Assembly: GCA_009733575.1 (NCBI GenBank)
Contig: ML769389.1
Span: 686,449-750,448 of the forward strand
Source: Gymnopus androsaceus JB14
Taxonomy: Eukaryota > Basidiomycota > Agaricomycetes > Agaricales > Omphalotaceae
Reading direction: 5' to 3'
DNA: 64,000 nt
The translations under genes and the position numbers were made by a program. Each line of letters starts with the position of its first letter. Within the stretch, counting starts at the first letter, position 1. Of this stretch, positions 45,401 to 56,496 are shown one piece after another. The notes beneath the pieces were generated by a model that worked only from the letters and a program-made list of their open reading frames with translations, was not told where the DNA came from and searched no databases.

Positions 45401-45803
45401 GGATGTTTTGGATATCCCTCAGGACGTGGGAATCTCGATTAATAGGAGTCAACTGAGAACCAATACCAGGTCAGGAATGACTGGTATTAGACGGATTCTG
45501 GTTGAGGACATTAGGGCTGACTCCTTGTGTACGGGCTGGTAGAGATTGCGACAAGTAAGTACTGTCATTGCTTGCTTGCCTCGGGCGTGCATTCATCGGA
45601 TTAGTCCTTCCTTGTCATCCTCTGTTACTAGGGGTATATAACCATGACGCTGAACAGTTCATTTGTTCAGCGTTCCTCCTGATGGAATCCGTCCAAGATG
45701 GTATAGGTCCGCTGAGTGCAGGTATTTGATTATTATTTTGTTGTCTTAATTCGTTATTGAGAGTTTGCGGATTGTGGGATTCAGTCATCAGAGGGGCTCC
45801 CAA
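42493..45803 (-). pseudogene. gag of gypsy element 1 (with collagen-like tract and zinc knuckle)
   Basis: Minus-strand pieces: 45803-44586 (helical N-terminal part, IHWGLPYNWYRL), 44384-43600 (Pro/Ser-rich, then a collagen-like Gly-X-Y tract), capsid-like part 43600-43050 (LKIRKLDHFDG, EWEEFLDLFG, ALDNTIQKSGEMFADFLV), and nucleocapsid 43011-42493 with the knuckle CIRCGKPGHIRRDH followed by a Cys-rich patch CSCKDCDEDCTCC. The knuckle's last ligand is His instead of Cys. TGA codons at 43707-43709 (GH*GY) and 43593-43595 (LA*ELK) break the frame. Confidence 0.82.
43628..43760 (-). repeat. Collagen-like Gly-X-Y tract in gag
   Basis: On the minus strand the frame reads GPPGPPGPLGPPGPPG, a TGA, then NPGAPGPPGAPGPPGPPG and TPNGGNGNG. 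Read forward it also looks collagen-like, but only the minus strand is continuous with gag. Confidence 0.85.
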
Positions 45804-46133
45804 GGGTTGCCCATTGTCAGCAACAATCCTTGTTTGGGTCTCTGGCGGGGTGGATAATGACCAAGAGGGTGTTTGCTCGGTTACTCAATTAACGGGTGTC
45901 TCCCCAAGTGTTTGCGAAGCAGGATCAATAGGTCTTGAACTAGATTGGGTGGGAGTAACATTGCTCTCAGTTGTTCAATGCCAGGACCCATCAGGCCTTC
46001 GAACGTGGTGGGCAGAAGAAGGTGTAGGAATATTATTAGTGTTGTTGGTTCCCATCTGGGAGCCCTCTATTTCAGTAGAGGTCACCATTGGTCTGGACAA
46101 TACGGAGTTCTACTATTATGTTAGAACCATACC

Positions 46134-46779
46134 TGTCCTAAGCCTAGTTACTTTAGTTGTACTATAGTTGTAATTGAATATCATGGTTAAATAGTCTATT
46201 AGTAAATAGACTATGACGAGGGTGTATCATCATGAGCAGACCGGTTGTTGACGGTGTCGGTAGTTCAATATATTTAGGGGATTGGGCACAGCAAGCAATA
46301 TGCTCAGAATGACTGTATTGATTAGTGCCAGTGTCAGGCACTTGATAGCAAGCTTCAATCACAATCAGAGTTGTATTGAATACGGATCAGTGATATCAAT
46401 CAATGTCAAAGTGTTGTTACAAAACGTCAAGGATGTTTGTACAGAGTTTGAGAGTGAAGAAAAGAGACAGAGGCAGTTTGGTATGTAGACAAAATAGTAG
46501 AACTGGGGAACTGAGGCATGTTCTGAGGGCCTTTTATAGGCTAGGACTTGTAATAAATGGGAAAGAAACAAATAGTTATGGTTACAAACAATGGCAATGG
46601 CCATAATAAGGGTAAATAGTACTAATAGGTATTAATGAATTATGTAGGGGTTTGACATGTGGTTACCTAGGTGGGGAGACGCCTTGATGGCGGGATGGAC
46701 TGTTGGGGTGGCTATAGGTATGGGGTATGGAGTATGGGAGGCGGGAAAAGATAACGGGAAACAATGTAGGGTTGTAACA
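46134..46779 (-). repeat. 5' LTR of gypsy element 1
   Basis: Minus-strand start TGTTACAACCC at 46779, TATAAAAGG promoter-like box near 46540, inferred end TAGGACA near 46134, followed by GGTATGGTTCTAACA. No second copy exists in the window to confirm the ends. Confidence 0.6.
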
Positions 46780-46968
46780 GGAATTCAGCTGAGTACAGCC
46801 TGAAATTGGCGCGATAGCAAAGATGCTGAACTATAGATTCCACTGAGAAACTGTCGATTGTTGCAGCTGAATACAGCCTGCAATTTGAGTTGAAAACAAA
46901 AAAGATTCGGCTGAGTGCAGCCAAAAATCAGTGTGGCAAGAAAAGACAATAATCGTTACATGATGGAA
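46780..46968. repeat. 189-bp direct repeat, copy 1
   Basis: Aligns gap-free to 47321-47509 with 12 differences, all transitions by eye. It begins exactly at the gypsy LTR edge. It contains three copies of the AGCTGAGTACAGCC-type motif. Confidence 0.92.
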
Positions 46969-47320
46969 TAACAAAAGACTGTCTGAGAAGTGGATTTGGA
47001 CAATGTGAAGTACAATTTCACCCAAGAGATGGTATGATACCACATACCAAGAGACAGTCGCAATAAGGATTGATGTAACTGAAAAAAAAAGTGGCATCAG
47101 TAAAGCTTCAAACCAGAAAATGTTTCATGAGAGTACCAATGCAAAGAGGATGCATATTGGATGATTTTGAGCGGCTGAGTACAGCCTGAATGAAATTGAA
47201 ATTGATAGTCCATGGTAGGAAGGCAAAGTAAATGTGTGGAAATCTAAAGGCATCCTGGACAAAGTAAAGAGAAAGCAGCCCATTGATAGAGCCTGCAAGT
47301 TGCTTTGAAACAGAAGACGT

Positions 47321-47509
47321 GGAATTCGGCTGAGTACAACCTGAAATTGGTGCAATAGCAAAGATGCTGAACTATAGATTCCACTGAGAAACTGTTGATT
47401 GTTGCAGCTGAATACAGCCTGCAATTTGAGTCAAAAACAAAAAAGATTTGGCTGAGTGCAGCCAGAAATTGGTGTGGCAAGAAAAGACAATAATTGTTAC
47501 ATGATGGAA
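47321..47509. repeat. 189-bp direct repeat, copy 2
   Basis: Partner of 46780-46968. Six of the 12 differences are CG in one copy and TG or CA in the other. Confidence 0.92.
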
Positions 47510-48313
47510 CGAAAGAACTATACTGGCGCCTAAAACGGCTCCAACCCTAGCAGTTAACGTGTTTCTGACTGAGGGGACTGCTTTAGGCCTAGTGTACATG
47601 CACTAGCTATTCGAACTTAAATCCTGCTACAACTTTTTCGATTCTTACTGCCTCAAATCAAGCAATTGTGTTAACATACAGACCACTAACTATTTACAAA
47701 TTTAATGTCTACGCTTGTCAAACTATACATGAGCTTGGAATTGTCAAATTTTTGTTCAGTTATGGTGTTTCTTTTCCTTCAGCCCCTGGCAGCCACGTCA
47801 ATATCCCCAATGACAGTCCAATTGCATGGTTCACTGCCGCTGATAGCCTACATTTTAGGATGGACAAGGATTAAGGGCTTTGAAGAAGCAGAAAGTCGAA
47901 ATGAACGTGCTACCGTACATAGGTAACAGTGGTTGCACAAGGTATCAACTGAAGGCTTGCTGGAAGCAGTCTCTGCAATTCATCAATAGCCGCTGAATAC
48001 AGCCTGCAAGTTGGTTGAAGTTGAAGGCAGGACATGGGAGTGCGGCCCGAAATTAGTTTGTTACAGGAAAGGCTCTAGACAGTCGAAGAGAGAGAGATGA
48101 CATTGGAAGGAGAAAGAAAGATGCAAGAATGGACGCTGCAGTTTGTCGACAGTGTACAAACCTCATTCAATGACCCCACCCAAAATATCACTGATCAAAT
48201 ACGGTAGGTATCGATAACATCTTCAGGGCTGAGAAAAGATGCAATGTTGTGGATAAGGGAAAAACAGATATAACATACAACAAGCTTTGTTATCATATAA
48301 TATCACCGCAAGA
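47510..48313. other. No gene recognised
   Basis: Holds one dispersed-motif copy (47991). The open frames at 47668-47926 match nothing. Confidence 0.4.
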
Positions 48314-50042
48314 TCAGAGCACACTTTCATCCAACAGTTCTTGAGCCAGTCTCAAACGCTTACTGACCATATCATTAGTGAATTGTAACTGGTGCGCCGA
48401 GTCCAAGCTTTCATGCACAATGCCAAGCTTGATGATATGTTTGAGGTGCCAAAGCGTATGAACACCACAATTGTACATATTAGGCTGGAATGGCACCTAA
48501 GATAAGCGGTTAGTGAAAGACCACAGGCAGAGCGATTGGAGATGATGTACTTTGGCATGGGGGTCGTACTTCCAGTTGGCCAAGTCACCCCTGATATGGA
48601 CTTCTTCGTTATTGCAATGAATAGTTGCCAAGGTCTCTGCAAGCCACATCAGAGCCTAAAACAAATTAGCCATTGCACACACTGTCATGTTCAATAGAAG
48701 TACCATCATTAATTTCTTATTTTTGCGTTGTTCTGGAGGTTTGCAGCAATTCACTACACACAAGTCTTGGAGACTGTCATATATGTTGATGGATTTTTGC
48801 TTATAGTTGATACAAGCTCAATACCAATGATTCCTGTTTCCATTGATAGGGATAGAAACCTGATCAAACATGTTGAGTTTTTGCTTTTGCTGAAGTGAAA
48901 ATGTCAGACTCAACATTGACCTCAAAGAGAAAAAGGCTTACCTGGGCTCTACCCACCCATCTCAATAAGTGATGTCTGAGTGCATTGTTCCCAGCCAACT
49001 GGTCAATAGTATAAACCATGTTACAATTGCCATGATCTTGGAATAGAAAGTTGTTTGGAAAAAAAGAATTGAGGCCCAGGGTTGCGCAAGACTGGGTGCA
49101 CCATTTGTCAACAAAGTGGTTGATAATCTTGTCACCTACCCACTGATCAACTCCCAACATTGCAAAATGTTTCCATGACACAAACTTTGTGATCTTGTCT
49201 GAACACATTCAGGACTACTGTGACATTCAGAAGGAGCCACGATCAGTACAGAGGTGTCACTTACTGAGTTAATGAAGCTCGCAAGCTTTTCCCTACTACT
49301 GTAGCATTTTGAGCACTTCGTAAGTCACAGGTCACAGGGCATCCAAATTTTACGAAGTGTCACACCATGTTGCAGGTCACACGGGGGGTCTACGAAATTT
49401 TGAGCAACTTCAATCCAAAAATTGCGGCCTGCAGCGCCCAATTTTGTATTTTGTCCCCTAAAATTTTGAGTGTCACAGGTTATACTCTATGCCTACAAAA
49501 AAATATATTCATACAATTGGTCACAGTCACAGGCCCTTACGAAGTGCTCGAAATGGGACAGTAGCATCAGGATGGGCATTGAGCATTCACCAAAACCCAA
49601 ACTGGGTTGTTCTCTGAATGCTCAAGGCTACCTCCAGCAATTTATTCAGGTTATTAACCACAATACGAATCAAAGCACTGGATGAGAGGGCAGCATGACA
49701 TTGAAGATGAAGAAGAATTTTGGATCACAGCTTCTGAGCTTCTTTAAGCACATTGATACACCGACTAAGAAAGGAAATTTGAGAGGTGAATGTGTAGTAC
49801 AATTCTTCATTGAGAACCTGAGTGGCAAGACCTTCATTTGAAGTAGCATTAAACAGGTGCTCGCAATCAGAAAACATGGGTCTATTTTTGCTCATTAGAT
49901 CCAAAGATCCTGGAAGGATTGATTTGAGCAAAGTCATGCTAGCGTGGAGGTTGGAGAGAGAAGCACCCATGCAGATACAGGATTCACCAAATGGTGGACA
50001 GATGATGGTGACAAGGCCTGTGCATGATACTGTTTTCTGCAT
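48314..50042 (-). pseudogene. Ulp1-like cysteine protease gene 1
   Basis: Minus strand. 50042-49725 is a helical N-terminal part (SNLHASMTLLKSILPGSLDL). The protease domain starts at 49208: VDQWVGDKIINHFVDKWCTQ, TLGLNSFFPNNFLFQD. The catalytic His is in NRNHWY (about 48825), followed by TGA at 48818-48820, ACINYKQKSINIYDSLQD with the catalytic Asp, then after an intron ALMWLAETLATIH. The nucleophile Cys lies in QPNMYNCGVHTLWHLKHI (48496 onward). Triad spacing fits C48/Ulp1 deSUMOylase-like enzymes common in fungal transposons. A frame shift near 48870 and the TGA, at a likely Arg or Ser position, make this copy suspect. Confidence 0.8.
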
Positions 50043-52339
50043 TTGAATTGTCGCTCTGTATTGTTTTCAGCAGAGTTCAGGATGGGAGAGGGAAGACCAC
50101 ATACCTATTGCTAGGAATTTGAGGCATTGGCAAAAATAATAAGAGATTTGGGCATGAGGGAAGAGCATGCAGCAGCTAAATACAGCCTGCAATCTGAGTT
50201 GAAAGAGAAAGATTTTTAGATGTGAGGTAGCACACAGCGGCTGAATAGTAAAACACAGCCTGAAAGGAGGAAAATTTTAAATGTGAGGAATGAGCATGCA
50301 GCAGCTAAATGAAGAGTATTGATAGGACAAGCCCGCAGCTGGAATTTATACAGAAAGAGTGTTGGAAAGAAGCATTGGAAAGAAGGTTGAAACAAGTGCT
50401 TAATCATTCATTTTTTATTTTCGGCATTAAAAGTCAGAACTATTCACAATAATTGATATCAAATACAGGCCCTGATTGAATTTCTACTGCAGTCCCCAAA
50501 CCTTGACGACTTCTCTGGGCCCACAAGCCTGGGGTCAGCGACGCATGCTGCGTGCGCTGTGTAATAAACTTCCTTCCTTTCAATATTGAAATTGAAGAGT
50601 GGCAATTATTTCACCCCAAAGTTTGGCACTAAAGTGCCGAACTTTAGAAGGAGTAGAGGGCATGGAAGGAGTAGATGATTCCTCATCATCATCAGTTATA
50701 GAAGTGGGCACAGAAGGGGATGTGGAACTGGATGTGGAAGCAGATGTGGAAGTGGGCTTGGGCTTGGGCTTGGGCTTGGCTAGTTCACAGTGATTAGTTA
50801 TTTAATTGCGCAAAAAGGCATCACGGTGTTAAAAACTCGCAATATGTAATGTTGAAGTCTGGTACGCAATCATAACATTTGAGTTTTCATTCAAGACAGT
50901 ATGGCTTGACTGGTGTATTGGGAACAGTAGGCACTAGTTTACAAGTTGGAAATATTCAGAGTAGTATGTAGGAACATGGTATTGAAACTCACCTTGGCCG
51001 AATTGTGCTCTCTGAGAATTCCCCAGATACATTAATCTGGCCAAGAACACTGGTATTGTGTTGCATTCATTATTGTTGTGTAACAGAGCAAAGTCCACAA
51101 TGCACATACAATTACAATGAGTGGCTATATAAGATAGCAGCCTCTGACGGGCTGTGAGTGGCATTGCTTGAGATGAGTTAGAGTGGAACAGAAGTAGAGC
51201 CCACATACCTAGTGTATTTAGGTAGAAGGGGCAGGGCTTGGAGGAGCGTTGATGTCATTGATAGTGGTGAGAAACCATCACATACAAGATTGAGATGCTA
51301 AAGTTGACCCACAGCATTTATATAGCGTGCTTTTGCTTGTACCACAATGGTGCTACCATAAACATGAGGCATATTGATGATGCGCCATGCACATGGTGTA
51401 AAAATGGTTCAAAACAGAGAAAACACAGAACTACATTGGTAAAAGGTGTGTAATTTATCAAAGGTAACACACAAACTATAGTTGAAGCTCCGGACTCCAA
51501 TATAGCAGTAAATTACACAAAATTGGCTTGTCATTGAACATTGCCCAAAGGGACAAAGTATCTCCATAGCAAGAGCAGCAATGGGGAAAAGTCTGCATTC
51601 GAGAGTCAATATATGTGCAATGAAATACAGATATATTGATAAAACATACCAAAGTCATTCTAGCATAGTGTTATTTGAGGTCCTGAGCACAAACACGCTG
51701 CTCTGAAAAACAGCATCAATCCAAGTACAGTTGCTCAAGCTCATATCCATGGCCATCAAGATAGCTCTTTAGAGAAAGAGATTGGCAATCATTTGACAGT
51801 TGCATAGCAGCTGAATATAGCCTGCAAGTTGTGTTGAAAGCTGAAGACAAAATTTGGAATTTGGCTGAGTCCAGTTTGAAGTTGGATGACTACAGGCATC
51901 CAAAAACAATTTGAGTGAACCCTTGGGTGCACACTTTGATTTGGCTTGAATGGCATCACATTTCAATCTACAAAGAAAGCATTGTCAATTCAAGTTTCGA
52001 TAGCTGATCTGAGTTTCAAGACATTGACCAAAGTCAAAGTGAACGTGGAGCAAAAATCTTCAAGGGTATGCAGATGCCAATGTATAGCGGCTGATTACAG
52101 CCTGCAAGTTGTGTGTCAAAAACAAAAAGACTTGGAATTCTGCTGAGTGCAGCCTGAAATTGGTGTGATGACAATAGAGTGAGGACGGATAGAGAGATTG
52201 GTTTGGAATAGAGAAAGAGATAAATGAAAAATCAATACATAACAAAATGTGGCTATGGGCCAGGGTCGAACACAAAGAAACATACTGCAGAATGAACAAA
52301 TTGAATTTCATTCTACAGTAAGGTATATGCTAAACAATG
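50043..52339. other. No firm gene; possible upstream exons and dispersed motifs
   Basis: Minus-strand frame 51206-50934 (CVDFALLHNNNE-like, ARLMYLGNSQRAQFGQ) may be an exon of gene 1 but cannot be tied to it. Several dispersed hairpin motifs are present (50171-50300, 51808-52140). A Gly/Leu-rich GGGCTT repeat lies at 50752-50780. Confidence 0.4.
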
Positions 52340-53825
52340 GGGCACTTGGCATCATCATAAAGCTCATGTGCAAGCAAAATCTGCTTAAGATGAAACAATT
52401 GCTGACAATATTTCAATGTCAGTTCATCTTTGCGGTTCAAGTTCTTTCCTTGCAAGATTCTATTCAGATGGTCAAGAACATGAATCCTGCAGTCAAAATC
52501 ATTGTCCTGAAAGTCGACCTATGAAAAATGTGAGGTCATTGTCATATCACACTGACTGTCTCATTCATATGTACTAGTGCATGCAGATCATACGTCCATC
52601 CAGAGTCCTTGTCACCCCCAAGCGTGAAGGTTAGCTCATCCTCGATACCGTGAATCAAACTCCACAGCTCTGCTGCCCACATCAAAACCTGTTAGAGAAG
52701 TATAAGTGAAGTAATACTAGAAAATACAATCTACCTACCAACATGAGTGGTGCGTGCACCTGGTCTTTTATGTTTTGCCCAGAATTTTACTTGTACATTG
52801 GTCCCCAGCTGTCATAGATTTCTATTTTTTTCCCTTCATAATCAATCAATGCTGAGAACCAGTGACTGCTTGGTTCGTGGATTGGCACAAAAACTTTATT
52901 GAAACAAGAAAAACCTGTGCGCCGCTACACAAAGAGCTGCATTAGCAACATTTTACTAAACTTACCGGGATCGCCATACCTTGGCAGTCTTGCCATACAT
53001 CAGGGTAACTTCCTGAAGCCTATCACACACCTACTCTCTTGGCTTTCCGTGTTCAAATAGAGCTTTCGCAGAAAAGAAGGTAGTCAACACAATGACTCAT
53101 TTTGTAGGCCACATTCTCATCCACTTGGAGCAGAAGTAGTTCATCACTTCATTGTTTATGTACCTTTTCTGATCAAGATAGAGGAAATTTTTTAGTTTGA
53201 CCTCTTTCATCCTGTCAAAATCAATGTCAAATGCTGTCAAAGTTTGGAGCTGAGAGTAGCAAGTTGAGTGGCAGAGATTCAAAAGATTAAGCTACTGTAC
53301 ACTCACTGGTTCACTGATGCAGCATAACAAATCTTTGGCAATGTCCAGCTTGATGACAGAACTGCCTAGAATGAACAAGTTTTTCAAAATTAATAGCAAA
53401 CTCCTTTTGAGTACAAGTGTTTGCTGAAGAGCAACAAAGACCTCGGGTGTTGAAACTTTGTGCTTGTCCGCTGCGCTGTGTAATACACTACCAAGATCTA
53501 TGGTTGTTTCAATCAGCTGAAGACACTCTGATGCAGCTCTGACTCTGGGAAGGAAAGAGTCATTGAAGAAGGAACTGAGAGACTCTCCATTTTTTGGGGA
53601 AACAAAGTCCCACTGCCGCTTGGCCTGATAATCCAGATCTAAGTTGACATTTATCTGCACTGGACATTTGAAAAGCTCCCATATAGCAGGATTATATTCT
53701 GCAAGTCCCTGTATGGTGTTGAAGACCACGTTTACTGACCCGACCATGCACAATGGATAACTGCCAAGTGAAGTCAATATGGATTTACAAGATGAATTGC
53801 AAGGATGAGCCCATCCTAAATCCAT
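52340..53825 (-). pseudogene. Ulp1-like cysteine protease gene 2
   Basis: Same orientation and layout as gene 1. 53825-53292 is a helical N-terminal region (RVRAASECLQLIETTIDLG). At 53160 YINNEVMNYFCSKW marks the domain start; HWFSALIDYEGKKIEIYDSW near 52830 carries His and Asp; after an intron VLMWAAELWSLIHGIEDEL. At about 52470 the Cys block reads DNDFDCRIHVLDHLNRIL where DCGVH is expected, so the invariant Gly after Cys is Arg. Frames change several times. It is a diverged paralogue or unit duplicate of gene 1. Confidence 0.72.
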
Positions 53826-54351
53826 TAGTCTACAAGTAAATCTGTTAATTTGTCATAATGCACAAGATTGAAGTACATGATTTACGAGGTTTTGATATGA
53901 GGAAAAGGGATGCGGCGGCTGAGTACAAGCTGCAGTCTGATTAAAAAGGTCACAAGTAGAGATTTGAAGAAGAGCATGCAGCGGCTAAATACAGCCTGCA
54001 ATCTGAGTTGAAAATTGGAGAAGAGAACTCAATAGGATGAGCCTGCAATTGAGTGATAGATTCCAGTCAAAGGACTTAGAGATGAAAGTTTTGACTTCGA
54101 AAAAAACAAAAAAGTTTGGGTCACATGGCAGTCGAAACTTTAATCTCTAACTTTGTCATCTTTTCACTCGACACTCTGGATTGCAGGCTTTACTGAGCTG
54201 CTCTCATTCAAGCTTCATAAAATTCCTCAAATTGGTAGGCTGTACTTAGCCACTGCTAAACATGCCAATCTTTTCATATCCAATGCCACATAGTGGTATC
54301 GAGCAACAGACCACAAGAGTAGTGCGTATTTTGACCCATAGATGATAACAC

Positions 54352-54825
54352 TTGCCAAATCTACAAACACAGATATCTTCATATAAACATCTTCCTTCCG
54401 ATGCAGGAGAGGACCTTTGCCATTGGGAAGATGAGCCAGTCCAAGTAGGCACTGGGTTTCTAACCTTGATGGGCATCAATTGTTTGTTCTCTGAAGAGAT
54501 TCCTCGCAGCACTCGTGAGCAGTACCACGGAAGACTGTTTACAGGCAATTGCTTCCCTGATGCAATAAAGCCCAGCAACCCTGGAGACCGGAACAAAATG
54601 GCATTCAAGATTTTCTTGTACAACTCCCTGCAGAACCCATATTATGGAGGCAGGTGTATGCCCAAAGATTATCGGAAGCCATTCACAAGCCCAATCTTCA
54701 CAGATGGGTTGATGGGTAAATCAGACCCAACGCTGATGCCGCTGTTTTACAACCAGTGTTTCCCAAGTCTCCCCTCCGTCTGCCTCTTAAAGTATGCCCA
54801 GAAGGACTTTGTTATATCCATGTGA
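54352..54825 (+). CDS. Hypothetical protein, 157 codons or longer, family not recognised
   Basis: Open plus frame without obvious lesions: LCHWEDEPVQVGTGFLTLMG, INCLFSEEIPRSTREQYHGR, LFTGNCFPDAIKPSNPGDRN, PYYGGRCMPKDYRKPFTSPI, CLLKYAQKDFVISM. Composition is that of a real globular protein with a charged start. The stop TGA (54823-54825) falls inside TGTGACTTCC, which could be the start of the gypsy-2 LTR, so the C-terminus may be truncated. The true start may be upstream. No function is proposed. Confidence 0.55.
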   Translation: MPNLQTQISSYKHLPSDAGEDLCHWEDEPVQVGTGFLTLMGINCLFSEEIPRSTREQYHGRLFTGNCFPDAIKPSNPGDRNKMAFKIFLYNSLQNPYYGGRCMPKDYRKPFTSPIFTDGLMGKSDPTLMPLFYNQCFPSLPSVCLLKYAQKDFVISM

Positions 54826-55332
54826 CTTCCGATACTTACAACCGACATTACTGTGATCGGTTGGCGCTGCCGAGTGATTGCCACTAGTGAGCATTGGATA
54901 ATCTTCGCAAGTTTCTATTCATCCTTATTGTTTATCCTTTATATTACTTATTGTTCTTCTACTGAATTAACTGTTGATACTTATTATACTTCTACTGAAT
55001 ACTTACTTACCTCGGCCTGATAGCTCTTTGAGTATATAAGCTAGAGTATTCTGTTTAGTAGTCTTCAGTTTAAATATCAACTTGGATAACTACTTCTCCG
55101 GAGATTACTCTTGTCATTGTCTCTATCGTTCGTTGGCCTTCCGCCGACAATGATTATTCTCTTCATCGGACTACGCAACGTAGCGAGGGTGTTGTTAATA
55201 ACTTCACCATCAGTCCACCACCTCGAGCGGCAGTTGCTATCGATTGTCGGCAATACTTTTCCGCCGCTTGCTCATAGCACGCTCCTAACAGTATATTTAA
55301 ACTAATACTCGTTAACGTCGTACTTGTTCTAG
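54821..55332 (+). repeat. Probable 5' LTR and leader of gypsy element 2
   Basis: Lies directly upstream of gag. A TATA-like TATATAAG is at 55033-55040, preceded by A/T-rich sequence. A plausible start is TGTGACTTCC at 54821 and a plausible end CCGCCGACA near 55149. No matching 3' LTR was found, so the ends are unconfirmed. Confidence 0.5.
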
Positions 55333-56496
55333 ATGCATCGATGTCCAAGGAGAGGCCAACCAATGGTCAATCCACCTATCATTCCGCCTAACTCCCCAAC
55401 TACTCCTAATCCTTTCATCGCCAATGCTCAATCTCTTCAACACTATCAGGAATCAATCTCAGTGATTGGCAATACTCGCCGACGTGGTAGTGGTTCCGGT
55501 CCCACAGCAATTGCACCAACCGTAGTAACGACAGAACCCATTCAGGGTCAGCTAGGGCAAACCAATTATGAGCTAACCCAAGCAGTCGATGTAAACGGTG
55601 CTCCAGTATGGATTCGCACTCCGACACGGCGGTCGAATCATCACTCTAGATGAACCGCAAGCGGTCCCTACTTCACCAGCCCCACTGTCTGCAGCGGCTG
55701 GTCATTTACAATGCCTTGCTGTCACTCCCCCAAGGGATTCTGAGCACTCCCAGACATTACCTATCATTGAAACAACGGGAGCAGAACCTGAAGCACAACC
55801 CTCCGTTCATGAGGAGCATGGTTCTCATACCTCAGAAAGAAGAGACGATGAAAGGGAATCTTCCCGACATGACAAGGAAGAAGATGCCAATGAGGATGCC
55901 GATCCCCATCCACAACCTTCTACAGATCTGCCACCAGGAGGCGATCCCGAAGACCACCAAGTGGAGGGGGAGGGGGTGGTGGTGGAGGCGGCGGACCTCC
56001 TCGAAGACCCAGAAATGATCCTAATGATGATGAAAATAATACTTGTCAATTCTTCGATCTCATGAATTCCTTCCGAGGATCGATCGATACACTGGGTGGT
56101 GTACTTTTGAGGATGAATGTACCTTCTGGTGACTCTTTGGACTCGAAGTCGAAAGTAAAGAAACCTGACGTATTCGATGGTTCCGAACCTCGGAAGCTCA
56201 AAGGATTCCTTGTTTCTTTATCTTTGGTTTTTATTGACCGACCAACGTATTTTATGGAGGCACAGAAGATTAACTACACCCTATCATATCTCGGAAGTGC
56301 GGTGAAAGAATGGTTTGAACCTGACATTCTCAATCCTGACCTTTCCGCTATACCTGCCTGGACTTCTTCTTATTCCACACTCATACAAGAGTTGCAGGAT
56401 AATTTTGGTCTATACAACACTCAGGGTGATGCCGAAGATAAGCTCAGAAACCTTCGAATGAAGGAAAACGAGAACGTACAAAAGTACGAGAGTGAT
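55333..56496 (+). pseudogene. gag of gypsy element 2, first part
   Basis: 55333-55653 is a disordered N-terminus (NPPIIPPNSPTTPNPFIANA). A frame shift leads to 55598-56065 (acidic, His-rich). The capsid part 56062-56496 reads VKKPDVFDGSEPRKLKGFLV, NYTLSYLGSAVKEWFEPDIL and LQDNFGLYNTQGDAEDKLRN, typical of retrotransposon gag. It is cut after ENVQKYES by an inserted element and resumes at 57747. Confidence 0.83.

Larger units (their letters stand above)
40051..46779 (-). mobile_element. Ty3/gypsy element 1, minus strand, 3'-truncated
   Basis: From a 5' LTR at 46779-46134 through gag, protease, reverse transcriptase and RNase H, the element stops near 40060 in the RNase H C-terminus. Integrase and 3' LTR are missing. 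Gene order is that of Ty3/gypsy. Numerous TGA codons occupy positions where Arg is expected. The left flank is the F-box-like gene. Confidence 0.88.
46784..54250. repeat. Dispersed short hairpin-core motif family
   Basis: A motif with consensus RGCTGARTACAGCCTG, often followed by CAAKTTGAGTTGAAA, recurs at about 46787, 46865, 46909, 47173, 47327, 47405, 47449, 47991, 50171, 50233, 51808, 51863, 52087, 52140, 53917 and 53979, plus an inverted copy at about 54237. The core GGCTG-ARTR-CAGCC is a small inverted repeat. Copies lie between and around the two Ulp1-like genes. Confidence 0.75.
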
